Assembly: GCA_016711435.1 (NCBI GenBank)
Contig: JADJSY010000004.1
Location: forward strand, 1 to 64,000
DNA from: Lewinellaceae bacterium
GTDB taxonomy: Bacteria; Bacteroidota; Bacteroidia; Chitinophagales; Saprospiraceae
DNA length: 64,000 nucleotides
Direction: 5' to 3'
Both the position numbers and the translations under genes were made by a program. The notes under the pieces are model-generated. The model saw nothing but the letters and a program-made list of their open reading frames with translations, did no database searches and was not told the origin of the DNA. Below are positions 45,165 to 53,465 of this stretch, piece after piece. The stretch's first letter is position 1. Each line of letters opens with the position of its first letter.

Positions 45165-46657
45165 CTACAACGCCAGCACGACCACCGATACCGGAGGCAA
45201 GGTTAATTTCAGCAAATCTCCGCTGATGCTCGCGCCTTTAAATTCAACAGGTTTGATGCGATCCGGCTGATCGAACGTATTGTGATCCTGTACTTTAGGG
45301 GAACTCAAAATACGCCCTGATACATTTTTTACAGACACACCCCGCAACGAAATTGACACCTCCTGCGAACGGTTCGGGTCAATATTCACCAATGAAATAT
45401 GCACTTTTCCTGCCTTGTTGCGGCTGGCAGAGGCTGATACGGCAGGCAGTTTTTCCGTGCCGAATGTGTAATTATTTACCTTGATATCAATCGGCAGAAG
45501 CAGCGCATCCTGGTGTACATTGTACATTTCCAGTACGTGATACGTCGGCGTGAGCAACATTTTTTCGCCCTCCGTCAGTGCGACGGCTTGCAGTACATTG
45601 ACCGTTTGAGCGAGGTTGGCCATGCGTACCCGGTCGCAGTGGTTGTGAAAAATATTCAGCGTTGTGCCGGCAATCATGGCATCGCGCATGGTATTTTGCT
45701 GGTACAAAAAGCCCGGATTGGTGCCGGGCTCCACATCGTACCATCCGCCCCATTCATCTACAACGAGGGCAACTTTTTTCTTCGGATCATATTTATCCAT
45801 AATGGTCGAGTGGCGCGTTACAAATTCCTCCATGTCCAAAGCCGTTTTCATGGTTTTGAAATACAGTTCTTCGGAAAAATTAGTTGCGGAGCCTTTTTTA
45901 CTCCAGTCAATCACCGAATAATGGTGCAGCGCAACGCCTTCCAGCATCTTATGCGGGATATCGCGCATGAGCACTTCTGTCCAGTTGTAATCATCGTCAC
46001 TGGCGCCTGAGGCTACCCGGTAAAGCTTGGCGCTGTTTCCCCAGTCGGTCATAAAAGTGGCATATTGCCGGTAGATATTGGCATAGTACTCGGGCTTCAT
46101 GTTGCCGCCGCAGCCCCAGGCTTCATTGCCTACGCCCCATATTTTGACATTCCAGGGTTTCTCGCGGCCATTTGCTTTGCGGAGCTCGGTCATCGGGCTA
46201 CCGGAATCCTGGTTGGTGTATTCCACCCAGTCGGACAATTCCTTCACCGTACCGCTGCCCACGTTCCCTGCCAGATAAGGCTCCGCGTCGATGGCTTCGC
46301 AGAGGTTCAGGAAGTCGTGCGTGCCGAAACTATTGTCTTCAGTCACTCCACCCCACCAGACATTTTTCATGCTTGGTCGTTTGTCTTTCGGCCCGATGCC
46401 GTCTTTCCAGTGGTAAGTATCGGCAAAACAGCCGCCCGGCCAGCGCAGGTTACCTACTTTCATTTTTTTCAGCGCTTCAATCAGGTCTGTACGTACGCCG
46501 TCGCGGTGGGGGATCGGCCCAAGTGTTCGGCAAAGTGCCCGTAAATGTGCCTGCTGATGGTATCGCGACCCAGGTCAGCGTTCAGGGTTATCTGGTTTTG
46601 GGAGAAAAGCGCCTGAAAAGCGCCTGAAAGGAGGATAAGTAAGATTGTTTTTTTCAT
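45165..46657 (-). CDS. GH51 alpha-L-arabinofuranosidase B (small out-of-frame deletion)
   Basis: ATG 46657 starts a signal peptide (MKKTILLILLSGAFQALFSQ) and the domain NQITLNADLGRDTISRHIYG, HFAEHLG. It then changes frame near 46520 to PIPHRDGVRTDLIEALKKMK and VGNLRWPGGCFAD. Compared with the family, about 12-14 codons (normally GRCIYxGxxVGE...) are missing and the frame shifts. The remainder carries the acid/base Glu (KIWGVGNEAWGCGG) and nucleophile Glu (VVDEWGGWYDVEPG). The intact enzyme releases terminal L-arabinofuranose from arabinan or arabinoxylan. The lesion could be a real inactivation or an assembly collapse. Confidence 0.85.
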
Positions 46658-46699
46658 GGTTGATGTTTTTTATGAAACACGATTGAAGGGATGTGATGC

Positions 46700-46800
46700 T
46701 TTAATGGAACAAGGATTGGGCGGATGGGACACGGATTTTTATTCATCCACTCTGATTGGGAAAAATCCGTGTCCCATCCCTCAAATCCGTGTTCTATTTA
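46700..46800. repeat. Intergenic palindrome, GGACACGGATTTTT family
   Basis: GGCGGATGGGACACGGATTTTT (about 46718-46740) is mirrored by AAAAATCCGTGTCCCATCC (about 46761-46779), with an additional CAAATCCGTGTTC copy. It lies between GH51 B and araB. A related single arm is present near 2429-2455. Confidence 0.65.
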
Positions 46801-46809
46801 ATGAGCGAT

Positions 46810-48444
46810 CTATTTAAAATCATCTTCAACAAAACCACCCAGCGTCAAATACTTTTGATACAATTTTTCATACACCGCTACCCTATCCTGTTGTGGCTGA
46901 AATTCCGCATCATAACCGGAAGCCATCGCAGCTTGCGCATCGGCCATAGTCGGGTAAACACCTGCTGCCGTTGCAGCACATATCGCCGCTCCCAGTGCGC
47001 AGGCTTGTTCTGATTCTACAATTTTAATAGGCATATTCAGCACATTAGCAAGGGTTTGCATCACAAATGGCGACTTTTTTGAAACACCGCCGATGCCGAT
47101 AACCTGCTGGATCGGAACACCTTCGGACTGAAAACGTTCGACAATACGTCTGGCGCCGAATGCCGTGGCTTCCACCAGCGCTTTAAATATTTGAGGCGCG
47201 TCCGTACCGAGATTCAAGCCTGCTATGGCTGCTTTCAACGTATGATTCGCATCAGGTGTGCGGCGACCGTTGAACCAGTCGAGTGCGACTGCGTCGTGCG
47301 CAGTAACCGGTAAAACAGATGCTTTTTCGGACAGGGCCGGGATGATGTTTTGCACCGCTTTTTCGGCCTCTTCTTCGTTTAAAAATTCGCGCAGCGGCCA
47401 GGCCAGCAGGTTTTGAAACCAGGCATATACGTCGCCGAAAGCCGATTGACCGGCTTCCATACCCAACATACCGGGCAATATAGAGCCGTCCACTTGTCCG
47501 CAAATGCCGCGAATGAGCAAGTTGCCTACCTCTTCGTTGGGCGCAATCAACATATCGCAGGTGGAAGTTCCCATTACCCGAACCAGGGAATACGGCTCGA
47601 TCCCCGCCCCGACAGCACCCATGTGCGCATCGAAGGCGCCGACACCCACAACCACGTTTTCTGGTAAACCCAAACGTTGCGCCCATTCCTTTGAAATGGT
47701 ACCCATTGGCATATCCGATGAGTAGGTATGGCGGTAAAGCCGGTCGCGAATTCCTGCCAGCAGCGGATCCAGGTGCGTCAGGAATGCCTCGCTGGGCAGT
47801 CCGTTAAACTCTTCATGCCACATGGCTTTGTGACCGGCCGCGCAGCGGGAACGTTTCAGGGTCAATGGATTCGTATCTCCATGCAATACTGCGGACAGCC
47901 AGTCGCAATGCTCCACCCACGAAAAAGCAGCGTTTCTAACAGCTTCATCTACCCGCAGGGTTCTCAGAATTTTTGCCCAGAACCATTCGGAAGAGTATAT
48001 GCCGCCGACATACTTGGTAAAATCGGTATCCCAACGATGTGCCAGTGTGTTAATTCCTTCTGCTTCCCCATTGGCCGTATGGTCTTTCCAGAGAATGAAC
48101 ATACCGTGCGGGTTTTCCGCAAATTCAGGTAGCAAGGCTAAAGGCGTACCATTTTTGTCGACTGCAACGGGCGTGGAGCCTGTTGTGTCGACCGATATGC
48201 CGACCACATTGTCAGCCACTTCTTTAGGCGCCTGCGACAAAGCCATTTTCACGGATGCTTCCAAACCTTCCAGGTAATCCAGCGGATGCTGCCGAAACAT
48301 GGACGCCCCCGGATTACAATATTTCCCGGCTTTCCAGCGTGGATAGTAAAAAACGGCAGAAGATACTTCCCGCCCGTCGGCAGCATCTGCAATCAGGGCG
48401 CGAACGGAGTCCGTGCCGTAGTCAAGTCCGATAACGTATTTCAT
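46810..48444 (-). CDS. araB: Ribulokinase (FGGY family)
   Basis: ATG 48444 (MKYVIGLDYGTDSVRALIAD) is chosen; the upstream ORF extension is translation of a palindromic repeat. The 544-residue protein has the FGGY kinase signature: the phosphate-binding DYGTDS loop, SVDTTGSTPVAV, VGAFDAHMGAVGAG and IGGVSKKSPFVMQTLANVLN near the C-terminus. It phosphorylates L-ribulose to L-ribulose-5-phosphate using ATP. araA is upstream and araD downstream in the same operon. Confidence 0.96.
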   Translation of the reverse strand: MKYVIGLDYGTDSVRALIADAADGREVSSAVFYYPRWKAGKYCNPGASMFRQHPLDYLEGLEASVKMALSQAPKEVADNVVGISVDTTGSTPVAVDKNGTPLALLPEFAENPHGMFILWKDHTANGEAEGINTLAHRWDTDFTKYVGGIYSSEWFWAKILRTLRVDEAVRNAAFSWVEHCDWLSAVLHGDTNPLTLKRSRCAAGHKAMWHEEFNGLPSEAFLTHLDPLLAGIRDRLYRHTYSSDMPMGTISKEWAQRLGLPENVVVGVGAFDAHMGAVGAGIEPYSLVRVMGTSTCDMLIAPNEEVGNLLIRGICGQVDGSILPGMLGMEAGQSAFGDVYAWFQNLLAWPLREFLNEEEAEKAVQNIIPALSEKASVLPVTAHDAVALDWFNGRRTPDANHTLKAAIAGLNLGTDAPQIFKALVEATAFGARRIVERFQSEGVPIQQVIGIGGVSKKSPFVMQTLANVLNMPIKIVESEQACALGAAICAATAAGVYPTMADAQAAMASGYDAEFQPQQDRVAVYEKLYQKYLTLGGFVEDDFK

Positions 48445-48595
48445 GTGTTTCGTGTGTAGTGTATAGTGTTTGGGGCTTACTATTCTTGGCGTTTGCTGTA
48501 TTGTGTTTGCGGTATTTCGCTTAAGATTGGCCGAATTACTGAGTTGCCAAAGGCGGAGCGCCCCAAACACTAAACACTAAACACCAAACACCTTC
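48445..48595. repeat. Long palindrome between araA and araB, GTGTTTGG word family
   Basis: GTGTTTCGTGTGTAGTGTAT and AGTGTTTGGGGC (right next to the araB start) are mirrored by GCGCCCCAAACACTAAACAC and TAAACACCAAACACC, which overlaps the last codons of araA (stop at 48577). The core retains TTGGC...GATTGGCC...GCCAAAGGCGGAGC. Unlike the convergent cases it sits inside an operon, so partial termination would lower araB relative to araA. Confidence 0.78.
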
Positions 48596-50070
48596 TCACT
48601 CCATCTCAACTCATTCTTGAACTGCCGCAACTCCGTTTTTGCATCAATCACCGTCAGTTCGAGGTCGAACATTTCAGCAAAATCCTCAAAGTATTCCGTC
48701 GTCAGGTTTTGGCTGAACACGGTGTGGTGCGCGCCGCCCGCATAAATCCATGCTGCACAGGCCGTATTCAAGTCAGGTAATGGTTTCCACAACACGCGTG
48801 CAACGGGCAAATTGGGCAGTTTTTCTGTTGGCGCCACGGCTTCCACTTCATTGACGAGGAGGCGGAAACGATTGCCCATATCGATCAGCGATGCGTTCAG
48901 CGCCGCGCCGCCTGCCACATCGAATACGAGCCGCACAGGGTCTGCTTTGCCGCCGATACCGAGCGGGTGAATTTCACAGGTTGGTTTGCCGGAAGCGATG
49001 GAGGGGCATATTTCGAGCATGTGCGCACCCAGCACTAATCGGTTGTCAGGATCAAAATGATAGGTGTAATCCTCCATAAACGAGTTGCCGCCCAACAAAC
49101 CGGCAGCCATTACCTTCGCGGCGCGAACCAATGCAGCCGTTTTCCAGTCGCCTTCAGCGCCAAAGCCGTACCCTTCTGCCATAAGGCGCTGCGAGGCAAT
49201 GCCCGGAAGTTGAACCAAGCCGTGCAGGTCTTCAAAAGTATCTGTAAATCCTTTAAAACTGCCCGCTTCCAGGAAATGGCGCATACCGATTTCAATACGG
49301 GCCGCTTCTTTCAGTGCGCCATGCGAGGCGCCGCCTTTGCGCAGGGCGGAGGACATCTGGTAAGTATCATCGTATTCATCGACGAGTTGATGAACTGCGC
49401 CATCTGACACTTCACCGATCAACTTTGCCAAATCGCCAACGCCATACCCGTTGACGGAGTAGCCGAATTTGATTTCCGCTTCCACTTTATCGCCTTCCGT
49501 CACAGCAACCTGCCGCATATTGTCGCCAAATCGGGCAAATTTTGCTCCCTGCCAATCAAATCGCGCGGCGGCGGCCCGCATCCAGATGTTCAGTCGCTCG
49601 TGTACCTGCGGGTCTTGCCAATGTCCGACCACTACCTTTCGCCGCAGCCGCATGCGGGAAACCATAAAACCGAACTCCCGGTCGCCGTGCGCCGACTGGT
49701 TCAGGTTCATAAAATCCATATCAATATTGCCCCAGGGAATGTCGCGGTTGAACTGCGTATGCAGGTGGCACATCGGTTTTTGCAGACTTTGCAATCCGCG
49801 TATCCACATTTTAGCCGGGGAAAACGTATGCATCCAGGCGACAATTCCAATGCAGCTCGAATCCGTATTAGAAGCCTGACAGAGTTGGTAAATTTCATCA
49901 GGTGTCTTCACTACCGGTTTGAACACTACCCGAACCGGGATTTTGGCCGAAGTATCCAGCGCTCGGGCAATCGTTTGCGAATGTTCGGCCACTTGTCGCA
50001 GCGTTTCCTCGCCATACAGATGCTGGCTGCCCGTGACAAACCATACCTCCAATTTCTTTAGATCAAACAT
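48577..50070 (-). CDS. araA: L-arabinose isomerase
   Basis: This 497-residue enzyme starts MFDLKKLEVWFVTGSQHLYG, the conserved AraA N-terminus. GIVAWMHTFSPAKMWIRGL, QFNRDIPWGNIDMDFMNLNQ, LMAEGYGFGAEGDWKTAALV (metal-ligand Glu), NSFMEDYTYHFD (second Glu) and GAHMLEICPSIASGKPTCEI, HPLGIGGK (His) are all present. It isomerises L-arabinose to L-ribulose, with Mn2+ as cofactor, in the cytoplasm. It is the second gene of the arabinose operon, 33 nt after the secreted GH51 gene. Confidence 0.97.
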   Translation of the reverse strand: MFDLKKLEVWFVTGSQHLYGEETLRQVAEHSQTIARALDTSAKIPVRVVFKPVVKTPDEIYQLCQASNTDSSCIGIVAWMHTFSPAKMWIRGLQSLQKPMCHLHTQFNRDIPWGNIDMDFMNLNQSAHGDREFGFMVSRMRLRRKVVVGHWQDPQVHERLNIWMRAAAARFDWQGAKFARFGDNMRQVAVTEGDKVEAEIKFGYSVNGYGVGDLAKLIGEVSDGAVHQLVDEYDDTYQMSSALRKGGASHGALKEAARIEIGMRHFLEAGSFKGFTDTFEDLHGLVQLPGIASQRLMAEGYGFGAEGDWKTAALVRAAKVMAAGLLGGNSFMEDYTYHFDPDNRLVLGAHMLEICPSIASGKPTCEIHPLGIGGKADPVRLVFDVAGGAALNASLIDMGNRFRLLVNEVEAVAPTEKLPNLPVARVLWKPLPDLNTACAAWIYAGGAHHTVFSQNLTTEYFEDFAEMFDLELTVIDAKTELRQFKNELRWSEKVFGV

Positions 50071-50103
50071 TTTTCTTCTTGTTGTTGGATGTTTAGGAGC
50101 AAA

Positions 50104-52077
50104 TCAACGCAATTTTACCCGAAATACCGAAAATGAATATGGGGCAAGGGAGGAATTCAGTTTTCCGTTTTTCACGGCCACCGTTTGTTCTACCGGACTG
50201 ATGAGAAAGGGTTGATCCAAAGAGTTTTCCACTTCCAGGTCATTACTCTGCATCAGGGTAAGCCTGGCTATCGCATTCAGTTTTCCAGCGCCGTCCAGCA
50301 GGATTTCGCTTGTTTGCGCTTTACCTGCGGCGTTGACGATTTTTACAATCACTTCATTATTAACCTTGTCAAAAGCAGCCGAGGCGTACAGGCTGTCCTG
50401 ACCTGTTGCGGGTGCATTTTTATATAAAATTGGTACAATTTGATCGCCTCGGTTGGTGGCATACAATTTTTGAACATAATAATTCGGCGTACCGAAGGAA
50501 CGCAGGTTATCCATCCAGATCATATCCGGTTTCCACTGCCAGCCTTCCACATGCGCCATGAGCGGAGCATAGGAGGCCAGGCGCACGATATCCGCATTTC
50601 GTTCGAGTCCGGTCATAAATGCCGCTTCTGACAGCGCACAGCGCCAGGTGTTTTTATTGTCCGGGCTAACTGTCTGTTTGCTTTGTGCAGCATATTCACC
50701 CGCAAATATTTTTGGGCCTTTCCGGTCGTATTTGTCATACCGGGTTGCATTGTTCAAAAACCACCCGGGCACCTGGTAGTAATGTTCATCTACAATGTCG
50801 GCGTTGAGTTCAGCAAGAGCTTTGGAAAGGTAGTGAAACTGTTCGCTGTCGGGAAATGGGCCTGCACTGGTTATCAGGCTGATATTCGGGTATTTAGATT
50901 TAATTGCTTTTTGAAATACCTGAAATCGTTCGATGTATTGCTCTCCCCACTGTTCATTACCAACACCAAAAAATTTAAGTCCGAATGGCGCCGGGTGACC
51001 GAGCTCCGCGCGCAGTTTTCCCCAGGGCGTATTGGTATCGCCATTGGCGAATTCGATCAAATCGAGCGCGTCCTGCACATAGGGATCGAGTTGGTCCAGC
51101 GGCACCACCTCGGAGGTATTGAACTGGCAGGCCATGCCGCAGTTGAGGATTGGCAGTGGTTCGGCGCCAATGTCTTCACAGAGTTGGAAATATTCGTAAA
51201 AACCGAGTCCGAAGGATTGAAAATAATCGGGCGTTGGCCGGTGTGCAAACTCGTAATTCCAGCGGTTAATGAGGGAAGTCCGTTCCTCCACCGGACCGAT
51301 GGTTTTTTTCCATTGATAACGCTCCGTAAGGTCGTGGCCTTCAACAATACAACCGCCGGGAAAACGCAAAAAACCCGGTTTCATATCGGCTAAAAGTTGC
51401 ACCAGATCAGCCCGCAGGCCGCCCGGGCGATTTTTCCAGGTATCCGTCGGAAAAAGTGAAATCATATCCATTTCCGCAGCGCCATTACCCATAAACCAGA
51501 TTCGCAGGCTACCTTTTTGCTCCGTTGCCGAACAATGCAGTCGAACGGTCTGGCGCTGCCATTCCTTATTGGCCTGTAGCAGCAAATCGGCTGTTCCAAT
51601 CACTTCCGAAGCAGCGTTCAGCAATTCCACGCGCAGCTGCAGGTTGCCGGAAAGCAGTCGCGACCAAAGAGAAAAGTCGTAGGAAACGCCCTTTTTGAAG
51701 CCCATACCCCGAAAACCTTCATTTATCAGTCCGAATGTGCCGGCTGAAGCATTGGCAGTCACCTGGATAAAGCGCGGGTTCGCGCTGTTTTTTTCCTGGC
51801 GGTTTTGCAGTAATATTTTGCCCGTTCCCCCCTCCTTTTTTGTTTCCTTCCAGCCCATCATGGGTTTAAAAAACTCGAAAGAGCGGTTTTTCACTAATTC
51901 GCTGTACAAACCGCCGTCGGCGCCCATATTAATGTCTTCAAAAAAAAGTCCCCACATGCTCGGCGATATGTCGGCGCCCGGATGCGCCACATCCACCTTG
52001 AAAACTGCCGGCGATTGTGCTTGCAATCTGGAAAAAAGGCTTGCGACCCAAAAGAAGATTATAATTTGCTTCTTCAT
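50104..52077 (-). CDS. GH51 alpha-L-arabinofuranosidase A, secreted, first gene of the ara operon
   Basis: ATG 52077 (MKKQIIIFFWVASLFSRLQA) gives a signal peptide and 657 residues. The N-terminal part (ISPSMWGLFFEDINMGADGG) precedes a CBM4_9-like jelly roll (about 75-210). The GH51 barrel follows, with the acid/base Glu in KFFGVGNEQWGEQYIERF and the nucleophile in PKIFAGEYAAQSKQTV. A beta-sandwich C-terminus ends with APYSFSVFRVKLR. It cleaves arabinofuranosyl side groups outside the cytoplasmic membrane. A palindromic operator (52115-52133) lies in its promoter region, between candidate -33 and -7 boxes. Confidence 0.95.
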   Translation of the reverse strand: MKKQIIIFFWVASLFSRLQAQSPAVFKVDVAHPGADISPSMWGLFFEDINMGADGGLYSELVKNRSFEFFKPMMGWKETKKEGGTGKILLQNRQEKNSANPRFIQVTANASAGTFGLINEGFRGMGFKKGVSYDFSLWSRLLSGNLQLRVELLNAASEVIGTADLLLQANKEWQRQTVRLHCSATEQKGSLRIWFMGNGAAEMDMISLFPTDTWKNRPGGLRADLVQLLADMKPGFLRFPGGCIVEGHDLTERYQWKKTIGPVEERTSLINRWNYEFAHRPTPDYFQSFGLGFYEYFQLCEDIGAEPLPILNCGMACQFNTSEVVPLDQLDPYVQDALDLIEFANGDTNTPWGKLRAELGHPAPFGLKFFGVGNEQWGEQYIERFQVFQKAIKSKYPNISLITSAGPFPDSEQFHYLSKALAELNADIVDEHYYQVPGWFLNNATRYDKYDRKGPKIFAGEYAAQSKQTVSPDNKNTWRCALSEAAFMTGLERNADIVRLASYAPLMAHVEGWQWKPDMIWMDNLRSFGTPNYYVQKLYATNRGDQIVPILYKNAPATGQDSLYASAAFDKVNNEVIVKIVNAAGKAQTSEILLDGAGKLNAIARLTLMQSNDLEVENSLDQPFLISPVEQTVAVKNGKLNSSLAPYSFSVFRVKLR

Positions 52078-52114
52078 ATTCAATTAATTAATCTGGTGTA
52101 ATCAAAATTTAAAC

Positions 52115-52133
52115 TTGTGTCATTTTGACACAA
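52115..52133. promoter_or_regulatory. Putative AraR operator at the arabinose operon promoter
   Basis: TTGTGTCA-TTT-TGACACAA is a perfect 8-3-8 inverted repeat, 38 bp before the GH51 A start. On the minus strand it sits between a TTG (-33-like) and TAAATTTTG (-7-like), where bound protein would block RNA polymerase. A related palindrome precedes araR itself. Confidence 0.75.
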
Positions 52134-52196
52134 TACATTTAAAAAAAAGATGTCAGTGCTTAAACGTCTGACAATCAAGGATTTTTCGCAAATAAC

Positions 52197-52907
52197 TCAA
52201 GCATGATTTGGATTAGGATTGGGTATAAAATTCCAGAAAGCGTAGAATTTTTTTTGGTATTTTACTTTATCGAGCCGGTACATAATCGCTTTTTTAGTGG
52301 TGGAATGTATGTTTTTCCAGCCTGTATCGATTAAAAGGCCTGTTGAAAGAATTTTCCGGCTAAAATTCCTGCGGTCGAGTTGCATATCATAAATCGCCTC
52401 GTACAGTTTCTGCAACTGAGGTATGGTAAATTCTTCGGGGAGCAACTCAAAACCGATTGGGTGCAAGGCTGCGTTGTATCGGAGGTGATCCAAAGCCATC
52501 GATACCATTTCGTCGTGATCAAAAATCAACGCGGGTATTTCTTTCAGGCTGAACCATTTGGCGTTGTGCGCTTTTACCGCTTCCTGGTCGTGATCGTAGA
52601 TGTTGATCAGCGCAAAAAACGCTACCGATAAAGTGCGCTCTACAGGATCGCGATGCACTTTTCCGAATGCGCCCAGCTGTTCCACATAAATATTGCTTAA
52701 TCCAGTCAGGTCGTTTAAAATTCGTTTGGCTCCAACTTCAAGGTCTTCGTTCTCATGCAGAAAACCTCCCATCAGCGACCACTTGCCTTCCTCGGGTTCA
52801 AAATTTCGTTTTATTATCAGCAGCTTCAGTTCTTCTCCGTCAAACCCGAAAATAATGCAATCCGTTGCAACCAGAATGCGCGTATTGTGAGGATAACGAG
52901 TCATCAT
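52197..52907 (-). CDS. araR: AraR, Nudix-domain transcriptional regulator of arabinose use
   Basis: ATG 52907 (MMTRYPHNTRILVATDCIIF) is used because the longer ORF begins inside the upstream operator. The 236-residue protein has an N-terminal Nudix fold (LLIIKRNFEPEEGKWSLMGG; FLHENEDLEVGAKRILNDLT). Its Nudix box lacks the usual RExxEE acids, so it is probably not a hydrolase. A C-terminal winged helix follows (LQKLYEAIYDMQLDRRNFSR, KILSTGLL). This is the architecture of the NrtR-related AraR repressor known to bind L-arabinose in Bacteroides. Its place upstream of the whole ara operon, and the two palindromes, support autoregulated repression. Confidence 0.9.
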   Translation of the reverse strand: MMTRYPHNTRILVATDCIIFGFDGEELKLLIIKRNFEPEEGKWSLMGGFLHENEDLEVGAKRILNDLTGLSNIYVEQLGAFGKVHRDPVERTLSVAFFALINIYDHDQEAVKAHNAKWFSLKEIPALIFDHDEMVSMALDHLRYNAALHPIGFELLPEEFTIPQLQKLYEAIYDMQLDRRNFSRKILSTGLLIDTGWKNIHSTTKKAIMYRLDKVKYQKKFYAFWNFIPNPNPNHA

Positions 52908-53005
52908 ATCTTTAAGATCAAAAAAAGGTCTGAAAACACACTGCTTGTCATCTAAAACCTTATAAAAGCAATGTTCTGAAACAAAGGTAAAAATTAGATT
53001 TTGAT

Positions 53006-53024
53006 ATGTGTCAATATCACACAA
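53006..53024. promoter_or_regulatory. Putative AraR operator at the araR promoter
   Basis: ATGTGTCA-ATA-TCACACAA is an imperfect copy of the palindrome at 52115. It is 17 bp upstream of a TACCTTTG -7 box (plus 52982-52989) and about 100 bp before the araR start. This suggests negative autoregulation. Confidence 0.6.
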
Positions 53025-53030
53025 TTTTTT

Positions 53031-53071
53031 TCAAAAAAAAGGAGCCGCCCCGAATCATCGCAGGCGGCTCC
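53031..53071 (-). terminator. Intrinsic terminator between the TonB receptor and araR genes
   Basis: GGAGCCGCC (53041-53049) pairs with GGCGGCTCC (53063-53071). Read on the minus strand the stem is followed by a run of eight Ts. It would stop minus-strand transcription from the TonB receptor gene just before the araR promoter. Confidence 0.82.
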
Positions 53072-53082
53072 TGACATGTGCG

Positions 53083-53394
53083 GGGTCTTACGACCTACGG
53101 TCTGCACACAATTCTAACACTTCATTTACATTGTGTATTTCACACGATTTTTTTACCACAACGGACACAAAGTGGTTTCACAAAGAACACAAGGCGTAGA
53201 GTTGACCACATTATTTTAGTCATTTGTGATGATTTTTGCCAGATTCACGGATAATACTAAGCGGAATGCGGTCAACTCTACGCCTTGTGTTCTTTGTGAA
53301 ACCACTTTGTGTCCGTTGTGGTAAAAAAATCGTGTGAAATACACAATGTAAATGAAGTGTTAGAATTGTGTGCAGACCGTAGGTCGTAAGACCC
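53083..53394. repeat. 125-bp near-perfect inverted repeat
   Basis: The arms 53083-53207 and 53270-53394 are complementary over about 125 nt, including a matching 7-T/7-A run, with a 62-nt loop. They contain GTGGTTTCACAAAGAACACA and CTACGGTCTGCACACAATTC. About 38 nt of the arm recurs at 33691-33730. No ORF is supported; the translated shadows are mirror copies of each other. It fills the space between the TonB receptor stop codon and the terminator at 53031. Confidence 0.88.
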
Positions 53395-53465
53395 GCGCAC
53401 GGCGGTAATGCTTGACTTATCAACAAATGAAAGCCATTGGTTTCGGTATCTGGTGGTGTGAATTT

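Noticed and set aside
48445..48570. N-terminal extension of the ribulokinase frame upstream of ATG 48444
   Set aside because: The extra 42 residues (rich in N-T-K-H-Q) are translation of the GTGTTTGG palindrome; AraB proteins start at MKYVIGLDYG.
53100..53430. Short ORFs with nearly identical translations on opposite strands near 53.1-53.4 kb
   Set aside because: They are the two arms of the 125-bp inverted repeat read in mirror orientation, not a duplicated gene.
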